Of a stretch of DNA of 62,267 nt, positions 22,957-31,551 are shown piece after piece. Numbering within the stretch: position 1 is the stretch's first letter; every line of letters begins with the position of its first letter. The DNA is from an uncultured Bacteroidales bacterium. Its GTDB lineage: Bacteria; Bacteroidota; Bacteroidia; Bacteroidales; Muribaculaceae. Below the pieces are notes generated by a model. The model saw nothing but the letters and a program-made list of their open reading frames with translations, made no database searches and was not told where the DNA came from. Location: NCBI GenBank assembly GCA_900544535.1, contig UQVH01000018.1, forward strand, positions 1 through 62,267. Reading direction: 5' to 3'. A program made the translations under genes and the position numbers.

Positions 22957-24150
22957 ATGATCAAACATTTACTCACATGTGCAGCCATTGCGGCAGCATC
23001 ATTGTCCGCATCCGCAGCTGAAATCACACTTTGGGAAGGCAGCTGCAATTTCGGTACAAGCTGGAGCGAATCATTCGGAGTCCCCGCCTCAGACCTGTCG
23101 GTCCTCGACAACGAATCAGCTGTCCTCACTTTCCACTACACACTCGACACCGACTGCTCATACTGGCAATACAAGCCTTGCAGCAACGGCTCAGGATGGA
23201 CTCCACTCGAAGCGGCTACCGAACTGGGCAACTCCTACCAGTGCATCAGCGTCGAGGCCGGCTCCACCAAAACCGACCTCCCCTTAGGAGCCAAAGACAT
23301 TGCCACAATCAAGGAAAACGGTCTCCGCTTACAGGGCTACGGCATGACCGTTACAAAAGTGACCTATGTCACCGACAAGACCATTGACGAAAACCTCCTC
23401 TGGGAAGGCGAATTCACTTTCTCATCATGGAATCAGGGGCCCGCTCTCACTCCCTCGAAACTGAATGCCGGCGATATTCTCAAGCTGACATTCTCGGAAG
23501 CAGGCTCAGGCTCGCAGGTCATTGTCAAAGGTTCCAACTGGGCTAATCTTCTCGGCTCGGCCAAGATCGACCAAAAAGACATCGCCACAGGATCTGTGAT
23601 CGTAGGCGTCACTCAGGAAATGCTTGACAACTGCGGCGGCTCTATTTTCGGACAGGGTGACGGAGGCTGTGTGCTCACTAAAATCGAACGCGCCGGGACA
23701 TTCGATGCCAAAGGTGTGGTAGCCTACGGCGAACGCTTCTGCGGCACAAGCATCTTCACCGTAATCCCCGAAACCGCCACCAGACTCTCGGTTACATTCG
23801 CATCGGCAGTTGAATATGCACAGCTCATGAACTCCTCTTGGACCGATCAGGAAGCCGCCTCTACCTCCAAGACCAACAATGACGGCACCGTGACCTATAC
23901 TTTCAATCTCACCCCCGCAATCATCGCAGCCGTCAATAAAAATAAGGAAGTCATCATCAACTCCAACGGCAAACTTCTCTCCCTCTTCTATCCCGCCGAA
24001 GGTGAAAGCAGCATTGCCGACATCGAACTCAACGCCGATGACGCTCCCGTCGAATTCTTCAATCTTCAGGGCGTCCGCGTCGAGAATCCCGAAAGCGGCC
24101 TCTACATCCGCCGTCAGGGCAACAAGGTTTCAAAAGTAATTATCAGATAA
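22957..24150 (+). CDS. Secreted beta-rich protein with shared C-terminal tail
   Basis: The 397-residue product has the signal sequence MIKHLLTCAAIAAASLSASA. Three repeated beta-sandwich-like units follow, each starting around LWEG or VAYGERF: ITLWEGSCNFGTSW, LLWEGEFTFSSWNQG and VVAYGERFCGTSIFTV. They look like carbohydrate-binding or choice-of-anchor modules, but I cannot name them. The C-terminus (IADIELNADDAPVEFFNLQG ... RRQGNKVSKVIIR) is the fourth and most divergent copy of the tail found at 2-8 kb. It is monocistronic, ended by the terminator at 24206. Confidence 0.7.
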   Translation: MIKHLLTCAAIAAASLSASAAEITLWEGSCNFGTSWSESFGVPASDLSVLDNESAVLTFHYTLDTDCSYWQYKPCSNGSGWTPLEAATELGNSYQCISVEAGSTKTDLPLGAKDIATIKENGLRLQGYGMTVTKVTYVTDKTIDENLLWEGEFTFSSWNQGPALTPSKLNAGDILKLTFSEAGSGSQVIVKGSNWANLLGSAKIDQKDIATGSVIVGVTQEMLDNCGGSIFGQGDGGCVLTKIERAGTFDAKGVVAYGERFCGTSIFTVIPETATRLSVTFASAVEYAQLMNSSWTDQEAASTSKTNNDGTVTYTFNLTPAIIAAVNKNKEVIINSNGKLLSLFYPAEGESSIADIELNADDAPVEFFNLQGVRVENPESGLYIRRQGNKVSKVIIR

Positions 24151-24205
24151 GGTAGTAATTGACAATCATATAACACTACTACAAACCCAACCTACAAAAC
24201 CGACG

Positions 24206-24243
24206 ACATCCGCTCTCCCTCACCGGAGGGCGGATGTTTTTTT
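24206..24243 (+). terminator. Intrinsic terminator
   Basis: ACATCCG pairs with CGGATGT, with extra pairing inside (CTCCC with GGAGGG), followed by TTTTTTT. Confidence 0.85.
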
Positions 24244-24258
24244 GCAATGTAGAGCCCA

Positions 24259-24300
24259 GTAGGGACGCGATTAATCGCGTCCGCGTCAGGCAGGCAGGCG
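24259..24300 (+). repeat. GTAGGGACGC palindromic element
   Basis: GTAGGGACGCGATTAATCGC followed by GTCCGCGTCAGGCAGGCAGG. The core is the same perfect palindrome as at 5555-5574, here in the opposite orientation. It lies between two convergent genes. Confidence 0.7.
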
Positions 24301-24317
24301 GTTAGACAATAACACCG

Positions 24318-26375
24318 TCAATACCTGCGGCGGGTGTCGTAGCTGTTGTTGTAGTTGCTGTTGCCGATCTGGCGGCGCGAGGCCGCGTTCATGAAGGGAT
24401 CGTCGAAGAATTCGTCTTCTTCCTCTTCGTCGCCATTGGTCTCTTCGGCCTCACCGCGTTTGCGTTTGGGCTTGTTTTTCTTGATTTCCTGAGGCTTCTG
24501 CATCTCAAGAGGCAGTTCGGTGATGTTCCAGGTCTGTTCCACTCCCCAGTTTTTCTTCAGCGTGATCTTTTTAGGATAATAGTAGACCTCCTCAGGCTGG
24601 ATTGAATCGAGCAGACCGTTGGTGTAGACTCCGTTGGAGTCGGCGTCGATGTACAGACGGGCATAATAGGTGCCGGGGGTGAGGTACTCCACACGCCCTG
24701 TGCTGCCCTTGACCGGCGCGGAGGCCACCACCTTGTCGGAACCATCGAGCACCTCGACAACTGCCGGGCGCCCGTCCAGACCGCTGATGTTGAAGTTGAG
24801 CGTAGAGTAATCCTCTAATTTCTTGGCATTGAATTCGTGGACCAGAGGATGATTGACCAGACCGTAGACATCGCGCACGGTGGCCGAGTCGATGGTCAGG
24901 CGGTAATGCGCGCCCGGTTCCCACTCATAGCGGCCTATAAGTTTCATGGTGCTGTACGGTCCTATGACACGCAGCGGAGGCGCCTGACGCCTGTACCAGA
25001 CGGAGTCGATCATCTCCTCAAGATGTATGCCGGCCGAATCGACCGACGCAATCGGCGTTCCCGACTGGAAGATCACGGGCAGGTTCAGATCCTGCGCCGT
25101 CGGGCTGACAGCCCTGAAACTGAGCGGAGGTTGTGGCGGGGGAATGGTGTCGGCCGCGTCGAGCGAATCGAGATTCACGCCCTGCCGCGCCAGCTCCTTG
25201 CGTTCCTCTTCACGTGCCTTGGCGAGCTGCTTGGCCTCTTCCTCCATCTGCTTGCGGCGCATACGGGCATTCTTGGTCACGATGCGCAGAGTGTCGGTGG
25301 TCCACGACAGCTGTTCGAGAGTGTCGGTACGTATGTAGCGAGCCTCGATCATGAGAGTGTCGAGCGAGACGAGGGCGGTGTCGGTGATCCAGTAGCGCAG
25401 AGTGTCGAGCGTGGGCGAAGCCTGGAGGACAGACCATTTATCGCTCGCCTCTCCGGCGCGGTGGGTATTCAGGAGCTTGAGTATGGGGAGCGTGTCGGCT
25501 TTAGTCGAAAACTCGAAATCTATGTTGCGCGGTTCGGGCCGCTCGTATTTACGGAGATACTGCGGGACATAGCCCTCGTTGAACCATGTCAGCAATATGT
25601 CGTCGGGCAGGAAGCGTGTGCCGGGATAGGTCACGACGGAATCCTCTCCGGCCATATTGACCAGAGTGTCGGTAAACTGTGCGGCCTCGGTCGAGGGCGA
25701 CAGCGTCACGTCGAAAAACGCCACATCTTCCGAACGGTCCCAGTGATAGTCGCGGTTGACGTCGTTGACGGCATAGATCCGGTAGGTGCCGGGCTTGAGA
25801 TTGCGGAGCGTGAACTGGCCAAGCTGGTTGGTCTTGGTGATGCGCTCGAAGGGGAGGGTCGAGATGGCCGTGTCCGACAGGTTGGAATAGACACCGACGA
25901 GCATTCCCTGGGCCGGCTCTAAGGTGCGTGCCTCGAAGACCATGCCCGACATGCGCAGGGTGTCGATCGTGTCGCCGGTCGAGAAATCGAGGGCCAGACC
26001 GTCGAGCACATTGCTCTCGTTGAGGTCCTTTATGGCATCGGCGAAGTCGATCGTATAGGTGGTGTTCGGCAGGAGGGTGTCGCGCAGTTCCACCGTGATG
26101 CGCCTGCCGTTGGCGGTGACTACGGGGGTGGTGCGCTGCGCGGGCGACACGACCACCTTGGTCATCGGGTCGTCGATGGCCACATTCTCGTCGAAATCGA
26201 CCGTGATCTTGTTTCCGTCAAACCGTAGCTGGCCCGGCTTGGGGTTGGAGCGGACATAGACAGGCGGAGTCTCGTCGCGGGGTCCTCCCTCCGGGCGTCC
26301 CATGCTCGCACAGGCGACGAAGAAGGTGGTGACAACCGCGATGAACAGCAGTCTGAGGGCTGAGGTTGAGCGCAT
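24318..26375 (-). CDS. Ig-like domain lipoprotein
   Basis: The 685-residue product has a lipoprotein signal (RLLFIAVVTTFFVACASMGR; Cys at the lipobox VAC). A Big_5-type Ig-like domain follows (PPVYVRSNPKPGQLRFDGNK, then DFDENVAIDDPMTKVVVSP). A carboxypeptidase-regulatory-like beta domain comes next (GQFTLRNLKPGTYRIYAVND), and then a long C-terminal region with coiled-coil character (MRRKQMEEEAKQLAKAREEE). The C-terminus is charged and ends in a Tyr/Asn/Arg-rich stretch. Proteins of this architecture occur once in most Bacteroidales genomes and are presumed to be envelope proteins. The first residues after Cys include GGPRDETPP, a frequent conserved signature. Confidence 0.8.
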   Translation of the reverse strand: MRSTSALRLLFIAVVTTFFVACASMGRPEGGPRDETPPVYVRSNPKPGQLRFDGNKITVDFDENVAIDDPMTKVVVSPAQRTTPVVTANGRRITVELRDTLLPNTTYTIDFADAIKDLNESNVLDGLALDFSTGDTIDTLRMSGMVFEARTLEPAQGMLVGVYSNLSDTAISTLPFERITKTNQLGQFTLRNLKPGTYRIYAVNDVNRDYHWDRSEDVAFFDVTLSPSTEAAQFTDTLVNMAGEDSVVTYPGTRFLPDDILLTWFNEGYVPQYLRKYERPEPRNIDFEFSTKADTLPILKLLNTHRAGEASDKWSVLQASPTLDTLRYWITDTALVSLDTLMIEARYIRTDTLEQLSWTTDTLRIVTKNARMRRKQMEEEAKQLAKAREEERKELARQGVNLDSLDAADTIPPPQPPLSFRAVSPTAQDLNLPVIFQSGTPIASVDSAGIHLEEMIDSVWYRRQAPPLRVIGPYSTMKLIGRYEWEPGAHYRLTIDSATVRDVYGLVNHPLVHEFNAKKLEDYSTLNFNISGLDGRPAVVEVLDGSDKVVASAPVKGSTGRVEYLTPGTYYARLYIDADSNGVYTNGLLDSIQPEEVYYYPKKITLKKNWGVEQTWNITELPLEMQKPQEIKKNKPKRKRGEAEETNGDEEEEDEFFDDPFMNAASRRQIGNSNYNNSYDTRRRY

Positions 26376-26404
26376 GATAAGTCAATGATATTACATTAAA
26401 CGTG

Positions 26405-26412
26405 CAAAATTA
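26405..26412 (-). promoter_or_regulatory. -7 element of the Ig-like lipoprotein gene
   Basis: TAATTTTG on the minus strand, about 30 bp before the ATG at 26375. No -33 at the usual distance. Confidence 0.55.
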
Positions 26413-26498
26413 TGAAATTTTCACAACATTAAAGTTGACGGGGGCGTTAAAATATTATTAATCCTGATATAAGAACAACAATCAACCTCAAAACGATT

Positions 26499-26780
26499 AT
26501 GGCATCACCTCTGATCATAAACATCGTCGGCTATGCGGCCGCCATCTGCATGATCTGCGGCTACCTGCCCCAGGCCATCTACACCATCCGTACCCGCGAC
26601 ACCGACGGCATAGCCATGCCCACCTTCCTGCTCTTAGGCTTCGGCAGCATCTTTTTCGTAATCCAGGGCATCATGCTCGGCAACTGGCCGCTGATGATCA
26701 CCAACACCATCACCACGGTCTCATCGGCCATAGTGTTCGGCATCAAGATCCACAACGACCGGCGCAAAAAGAAGAAATAA
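26499..26780 (+). CDS. SemiSWEET family sugar transporter
   Basis: This 93-residue protein has three membrane spans (a single triple-helix bundle) and the PQ-loop signature GYLPQAIYTIRTRDTDGIAM in span 1 and its loop. The family forms dimers that move sugars down their gradient across the inner membrane. The length and the basic C-terminus (HNDRRKKKK) are normal. It stands alone, divergent from the lipoprotein gene. Substrate is not evident. Confidence 0.88.
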   Translation: MASPLIINIVGYAAAICMICGYLPQAIYTIRTRDTDGIAMPTFLLLGFGSIFFVIQGIMLGNWPLMITNTITTVSSAIVFGIKIHNDRRKKKK

Positions 26781-26845
26781 CGGTACTGACGCAACCGATT
26801 GTTTCTCCCGGCAGAAAATAGCGCTGAATTATAAAGAATTTTTTG

Positions 26846-26853
26846 TAACTTTG
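26846..26853 (+). promoter_or_regulatory. -7 element of hpt
   Basis: TAACTTTG, 24 bp before the ATG at 26877. The -33 match is poor. Confidence 0.6.
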
Positions 26854-26876
26854 CGCCAAATTTTCCGCCAGGAACC

Positions 26877-27419
26877 ATGAAACAGAAATGCTATCAGGGG
26901 ATGACCTTCCATCCCTATATCGACAACTCTCAGATCCAGTCAAGAGTCAAGGAACTGGCATCCGCCATCAAAGCCGACTGCGCGGGCGTCACACCTCTGT
27001 TCATCTGTGTGCTCAACGGAGCCGCACCGTTTGCAATCGACCTGTTCCGCGCATGCGAAGACATCGACGCGGAGCTGACATTCATGCGTTTCAAAAGCTA
27101 TGAGGGCACCGGCTCAACAGGCACTGTCAAGCAGATCATGGGGCTGAGCGAAAAACTCGAAGGACGCCATATCATCCTCGTCGAAGACATCATCGACACC
27201 GGCAACACAATGGTAAGCCTGCTTGAAGAGCTCCGCAAGCAGAATCCCGCATCCATCCGGATCGCCACCCTGCTTTTCAAGCCGGAAGCACTCCAGCACC
27301 CCGAACTCCGCGCCGACTACGTGGGATTCGAGATTCCCAAGAAATTCATCATCGGCTACGGCCTCGACATCGACGGCCTCGCCCGCAATCTTCAGGATAT
27401 TTATATACTTGACGAATAG
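26877..27419 (+). CDS. hpt: Hypoxanthine phosphoribosyltransferase
   Basis: The 180-residue enzyme salvages hypoxanthine (and probably guanine) to nucleotides using PRPP. The PRPP-binding loop is VEDIIDTGNTMVSLLEEL. The flexible-loop and base-site regions are MRFKSYEGTGSTGTVKQIMG and DYVGFEIPKKFIIGYGLDID. Length is typical. It is followed closely by adk, giving a purine salvage and interconversion pair, with 95 bp between them. Confidence 0.95.
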   Translation: MKQKCYQGMTFHPYIDNSQIQSRVKELASAIKADCAGVTPLFICVLNGAAPFAIDLFRACEDIDAELTFMRFKSYEGTGSTGTVKQIMGLSEKLEGRHIILVEDIIDTGNTMVSLLEELRKQNPASIRIATLLFKPEALQHPELRADYVGFEIPKKFIIGYGLDIDGLARNLQDIYILDE

Positions 27420-27514
27420 CCTGCCGGACATTTCCGGCTGTCCGCCGGATTCTTCCCGACCGGGACGCCACGGCGGACAACGATGGCAAATTTTCCAATT
27501 TTTAAGGATAAAGA

Positions 27515-28099
27515 ATGTTTAATCTTGTGATTTTCGGTGCCCCCGGAAGCGGCAAGGGCACACAAAGCGAAAAACTGATCGACCGCTACGGTCTGACTCA
27601 CATTTCAACCGGCGACGTCCTGCGCAAGGAAATAGCCGCAGGTTCTGAACTCGGCAAGATCGCCGACAGTTACATCTCCAAGGGCCAGCTCATCCCCGAT
27701 GACCTCATGGTCGACATCCTTGCAAAAGAGGTTGACCGTCTGCGCCCGCAGTCGAAGGGATTCATTTTCGACGGCTTCCCCCGCACCATCCCCCAGGCCG
27801 AAGCCCTCAAGAAAATGCTCCGCGAACGCGGCGAAGAGGTTCACTCCGTAATCGGACTTGAAGTAGACGACGAGGAACTCATGGAGCGCCTCATCAAGCG
27901 CGGCCAGCAGAGCGGCCGTTCGGACGACAACCCCGAAACCATCGGCAACCGACTGAAAGTCTACCACTCGACAACCTCTCCTCTGAGAGACTATTACAGC
28001 GCCGAGGGCACCTACCGCGCCATTCCCGGCTCAGGCCTTGTCGACGAGATCTTCTCGCGCATCACCGAAGCCATCGAGAGCCATCCGGTGCTCAGCTGA
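27515..28099 (+). CDS. adk: Adenylate kinase
   Basis: The 194-residue protein begins MFNLVIFGAPGSGKGTQSEK, with the P-loop GAPGSGKGT at residues 8-16. It contains THISTGDVLRKEI (AMP site) and FIFDGFPRTIPQAEAL. The LID is of the short type without the zinc ribbon: LIKRGQQSGRSDDNPETIGN. It interconverts ATP, ADP and AMP. Context: downstream of hpt. Confidence 0.97.
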   Translation: MFNLVIFGAPGSGKGTQSEKLIDRYGLTHISTGDVLRKEIAAGSELGKIADSYISKGQLIPDDLMVDILAKEVDRLRPQSKGFIFDGFPRTIPQAEALKKMLRERGEEVHSVIGLEVDDEELMERLIKRGQQSGRSDDNPETIGNRLKVYHSTTSPLRDYYSAEGTYRAIPGSGLVDEIFSRITEAIESHPVLS

Positions 28100-28174
28100 A
28101 CCTGCCGGATCTCTCTCCTCGCCACCAGTCCCCTCCTTATCACAAACTCTCTCTAACCGACAGCCACATCTCCG

Positions 28175-28399
28175 ATGCCTGAATCCAGACCCGCCGACAA
28201 AATGACCTACGCCGAGAGCCTCAGCGAGCTCGAAGCCATCCTGCGCACGATGCAGAGCGACAACTGCGACATCGACCGTCTCGCAGCCTACACCCGCCGC
28301 GCAACCGAGCTGCTGAAAGCCTGCCGCTCACGCCTCACAGCAACCGAGGAAGAACTGCAGACCATCCTCTCCTCTCTCGAAAACCAATCGAAACAATAA
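28175..28399 (+). CDS. xseB: Exodeoxyribonuclease VII small subunit
   Basis: The 74-residue helical protein contains MTYAESLSELEAILRTMQSD, the XseB signature, and a second helix (LKACRSRLTATEEELQTIL). It is the small subunit that wraps the long XseA helix in ExoVII, a single-strand-specific nuclease. The gene for XseA is usually adjacent but is not in this window. It precedes the M13 peptidase by 16 bp. Confidence 0.88.
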   Translation: MPESRPADKMTYAESLSELEAILRTMQSDNCDIDRLAAYTRRATELLKACRSRLTATEEELQTILSSLENQSKQ

Positions 28400-28415
28400 C
28401 CAATATCTCTTCACA

Positions 28416-30467
28416 ATGAAGTTATTACCCCTCACAGCAGTTGCCATGACTATGACATTAGCCACAGCATCGTGCAACCACCGTGCCTCCGAACACCTGG
28501 CCAGCCTCAACGTGGCCTATCTTGACACAACGGTGGCCCCCGGTGCGGATTTCTACACCTATGTGAACAAGGGCTGGATGGAAGCCAACCCCCTGACTGC
28601 CGAACATGCCCGCTACGGACAGTTCGACATCCTCAACGACTCATCCGAAAGCCGCGTAAAGCAGCTGATCACCAACCTCGGCAACACCAACCCCGAACCG
28701 GGCAGCGTAGCCTATAAGGTATGGACCGTCTACTCGCAGGCCATGGACACCGCCCGCCGCAACCGCGAAGGCGCCACCCCGATCCTCGCCGACCTCAAGA
28801 AGATCGAGGAAACTCCTCACGAAGGCATGGAGGATCTCTTCCTCTGGATGCACGGCAACTATGCGAGCCCCTTCTTCGGCGCAGGCCCGATGGAAGACCT
28901 CGCCAATTCGCAGGTCTACGCCATGTATCTCTCCAGCGGAGGCATGGGTATGGGCGACCGCGACTACTATCTGCTTGACGACGAGCGCAACACCTCCGTC
29001 CGCAACGCCTACAAGAAACTCATCTCCGACCAGATGCAGAATGCCGGCTACTCCGCAGCCGACGCCGCCCGCATCGTCGACAATGTAATGAAGATCGAGA
29101 CCGCACTGGCTCAGGAAACCCTCACCCGCGAGGAAAGCCGCGACATCCCGCGCATGTACAATCCCCGCACTTTCGCCCAGGTCAAGGAACTTTATCCCAA
29201 CGTGAACTGGGACCGTTTCTTCATCGAGACAATGGGCATCCAGTCTCCTGACACTCTGATCGTGATGGAGCCGAAATTCGCGGCTCAGGCCGACAAGCTC
29301 ATGGGCTCGCTCTCCGACCGCGAGATCAAGGACTATTACCTCTGGAAATACGTCAGCCAGGCTGCTTCTAAGCTCAGCGACAACTTCACACAGGCCAACT
29401 TCGAGTTCTCCAAAGTGATGAGCGGCGTTCAGGAACTCCGTCCGCTCTGGAAGCGTGCCATCGACGCCACCGAGGGTGCTCTCGGCGAGGCTGTCGGCGA
29501 ACTCTACGTTGCAAAATATTTCCCCCAGTCGTCAAAGGATTATATGCTCGGACTCGTCGAGAATCTCCGTGTGGCTCTCGGCAAGCATATCGACAACCTC
29601 GACTGGATGAGCGACACCACCAAGGCCCGCGCCCACGAAAAGCTCGCAGCCTTCACCGTGAAGATCGGTTATCCCGACAAGTGGAAGGATTACACCACAA
29701 TGAAGATCGACCCCAAGCTCAGCTACTACGAGAACATGCACAACGTCAGCATGTGGCATCAGGCTGAGACCTACGCCAAGTGGGGCAAACCGGTTGACCG
29801 TACCGAATGGGGCATGACTCCTCAGACCGTCAACGCCTACTACAACCCGTTAGCCAACGAGATCGTCTTCCCCGCCGCCATCCTCCAGGCTCCCTTCTTC
29901 GATCCGAACGCTTCCGACGCCGAGAACTACGGCGGCATCGGCGTGGTGATCGGCCACGAGATGACCCACGGTTTCGACGACCAGGGCCGCAACTTCGACG
30001 CCAACGGCAACATGACCGACTGGTGGACTCCTGAGGACGCAGCCAAGTTCACTGAAAAGACCAAAGCTCTCATCGCTCAGTTCGACGAGGTCGAAGTGCT
30101 CCCCGGAGTTCACGCCAACGGACAGTACACTCTCGGCGAGAATATCGCTGACCAGGGAGGTCTCCGCATCGCCATGACCGCTTTCCTTGACGCTCAGGCC
30201 AAGAAAGGTGTCGACATCAAGTCGCCCGAAGCCAAGATAGACGGCTTCGATCCCCTCCAGGTGTTCTATATGAACTATGCAAGCCTCTGGGCCAACAATA
30301 TCCGTGACGAAGAGATCCGCTCGCTGACCACCGGCGACGTCCACTCGCTCGGCTGCAACCGTGTCAACGTCACCCTCCGCAACATCACACCCTTCTTCGA
30401 AGCCTTCTCCATCACCGAAGGCCAGCCCATGTTCCGCCCCGAATCCGAGCGCGTAGTCATCTGGTAA
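28416..30467 (+). CDS. M13 family zinc metallopeptidase (PepO-like)
   Basis: The 683-residue enzyme resembles neprilysin/PepO endopeptidases. The zinc motif is HEMTH (residues 514-518) in VIGHEMTHGFDDQGRNFDA, and the third ligand is the Glu of ENIADQGGLR. Other family signatures are NAYYNPLANEIVFPAAILQ and the C-terminal GDVHSLGCNRVNVTLRN. An N-terminal signal with Cys (MTLATASCNHRASEH) suggests a periplasmic lipoprotein, though the lipobox is imperfect. It probably cleaves peptides in the periplasm or at the cell surface. It closes a run of co-directional genes from hpt. Confidence 0.93.
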   Translation: MKLLPLTAVAMTMTLATASCNHRASEHLASLNVAYLDTTVAPGADFYTYVNKGWMEANPLTAEHARYGQFDILNDSSESRVKQLITNLGNTNPEPGSVAYKVWTVYSQAMDTARRNREGATPILADLKKIEETPHEGMEDLFLWMHGNYASPFFGAGPMEDLANSQVYAMYLSSGGMGMGDRDYYLLDDERNTSVRNAYKKLISDQMQNAGYSAADAARIVDNVMKIETALAQETLTREESRDIPRMYNPRTFAQVKELYPNVNWDRFFIETMGIQSPDTLIVMEPKFAAQADKLMGSLSDREIKDYYLWKYVSQAASKLSDNFTQANFEFSKVMSGVQELRPLWKRAIDATEGALGEAVGELYVAKYFPQSSKDYMLGLVENLRVALGKHIDNLDWMSDTTKARAHEKLAAFTVKIGYPDKWKDYTTMKIDPKLSYYENMHNVSMWHQAETYAKWGKPVDRTEWGMTPQTVNAYYNPLANEIVFPAAILQAPFFDPNASDAENYGGIGVVIGHEMTHGFDDQGRNFDANGNMTDWWTPEDAAKFTEKTKALIAQFDEVEVLPGVHANGQYTLGENIADQGGLRIAMTAFLDAQAKKGVDIKSPEAKIDGFDPLQVFYMNYASLWANNIRDEEIRSLTTGDVHSLGCNRVNVTLRNITPFFEAFSITEGQPMFRPESERVVIW

Positions 30468-30511
30468 GCCGCCCTGCCCCGGTATCATTACCGACATATT
30501 CAACCATAAAA

Positions 30512-30547
30512 CAATCCCGGCTCCTCCGTATTGAGAGGCCGGGATTG
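30512..30547 (+). terminator. Terminator-like hairpin after the M13 gene
   Basis: CAATCCCGGC pairs perfectly with GCCGGGATTG across 16 nt; the following sequence (ATTTATG) has only a weak T run. It sits between convergent genes. Confidence 0.65.
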
Positions 30548-30604
30548 ATTTATGATCTAAAGGACGATAGCAGCGGTATCTTCCGACTGATATTATAAAA
30601 TCAC

Positions 30605-30916
30605 TTATGCCATCGCGAAACAAGAAATGCCGAGTTTGTCCTCTATATTGGCCAGACTCTTGAAACTGAGGTTTTCGGTACCAGACAAGAGCTTGCTGAC
30701 ATACTGCGGACTCACGCCCAGACGGGCGGCGAGGTCTGCTCTTTTTAAGCCGTTGTCCTGCATATAGCCAATAAGTGCTACGGCAAGCTGACGCGACCAG
30801 CGTAGCCAGCTTTCATTTTCTTTTCGCCATGCGGCTTCTTCCGCGAACCGAGAAGGAGTCTCGCTCCGATGTTCTTCCAAAAATTTAATTGCTTTGCTTG
30901 CCATAATATTATTCAT
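30605..30916 (-). CDS. XRE-family antitoxin (HigA-like)
   Basis: The 103-residue protein has a C-terminal helix-turn-helix (GLKRADLAARLGVSPQYVSK, then LLSGTENLSFKSLANIEDKL). A helical N-terminal arm (LEEHRSETPSRFAEEAAWRK) precedes it and may contact the toxin. It overlaps the 3' end of the upstream toxin-like gene by 8 nt. The toxin-first order is typical of HigBA pairs. It probably neutralises the toxin and represses the shared promoter at 31492-31499. Confidence 0.85.
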   Translation of the reverse strand: MNNIMASKAIKFLEEHRSETPSRFAEEAAWRKENESWLRWSRQLAVALIGYMQDNGLKRADLAARLGVSPQYVSKLLSGTENLSFKSLANIEDKLGISCFAMA

Positions 30917-31457
30917 TTGTTAGTTCAACAAAACTGTCCTGATCAAATACGCCGTTGGCTTTAAGGAAGGCCTTACAGCGGTTCAGCTTTTGCAATTCGA
31001 GAGCCGTATGCTCGCGCTCCTGCATTGTACGCGTAAGTTTTATTGCTCCACCGGTTACGATATAGACATTCGGTTCGAGCCTGATTGCGTAGATCCGAAG
31101 CCAACTTGCATGACGGTCACGATCCCAGTTACGGGCTTTTTCACGGCTTAACTCATGGACGCGGGTATCGGTGACATCAAGCGGCTTGAAGAGGTCGTCA
31201 AGATGCTCGGTATATGGAATTTCAAGAACGAGTTCCTGTAACGCCTCGGCATCCTCAAATGTGTCATTTACGGCTTCATCGAGTCGGTCAATATGGAAGT
31301 AACTTTTAAGGTCCCCCATGTTTTCCATAAAGAAATCAAGAAGATACTCGCCATTAGTCCAGTTACGGAATAGAACCGTGAGTTCATCCGCTTCTTTATC
31401 CTGAGCCTTGACAGCCCAAAGATGGTCAAATCCGTCGATTATCCGTACAAACTTCAT
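30909..31457 (-). CDS. RelE/HigB-like toxin, long Bacteroidetes type
   Basis: The ATG at 31457 gives a protein of 182 residues starting MKFVRIIDGFDHLWAVK. The ATG at 31484 is too close to the -7 box at 31492. The C-terminal half has the pattern SWLRIYAIRLEPNVYIVTGG, then AIKLTRTMQEREHT, which resembles the core strand and helix of HigB/RelE ribosome-dependent RNases. The N-terminal half (TVLFRNWTNGEYLLDFFMEN) is an extension. I recall such proteins paired with XRE antitoxins in Bacteroides. Catalysis is inferred from the pairing and pattern only. Confidence 0.7.
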   Translation of the reverse strand: MKFVRIIDGFDHLWAVKAQDKEADELTVLFRNWTNGEYLLDFFMENMGDLKSYFHIDRLDEAVNDTFEDAEALQELVLEIPYTEHLDDLFKPLDVTDTRVHELSREKARNWDRDRHASWLRIYAIRLEPNVYIVTGGAIKLTRTMQEREHTALELQKLNRCKAFLKANGVFDQDSFVELTNE

Positions 31458-31491
31458 ATTATATAAACATATATCCAATTGCAAAGTTAAT

Positions 31492-31499
31492 CATATATG
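31492..31499 (-). promoter_or_regulatory. -7 element of the toxin-antitoxin operon
   Basis: TAACTTTG on the minus strand, about 35 bp before the start at 31457. Flanking sequence is AT-rich with ATATAT palindromes that could be antitoxin operators. Confidence 0.6.
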
Positions 31500-31551
31500 T
31501 ATGATTTTGCAACTTATAGGTTGATTTTTCTCAGCCATAATATATTGCAGG

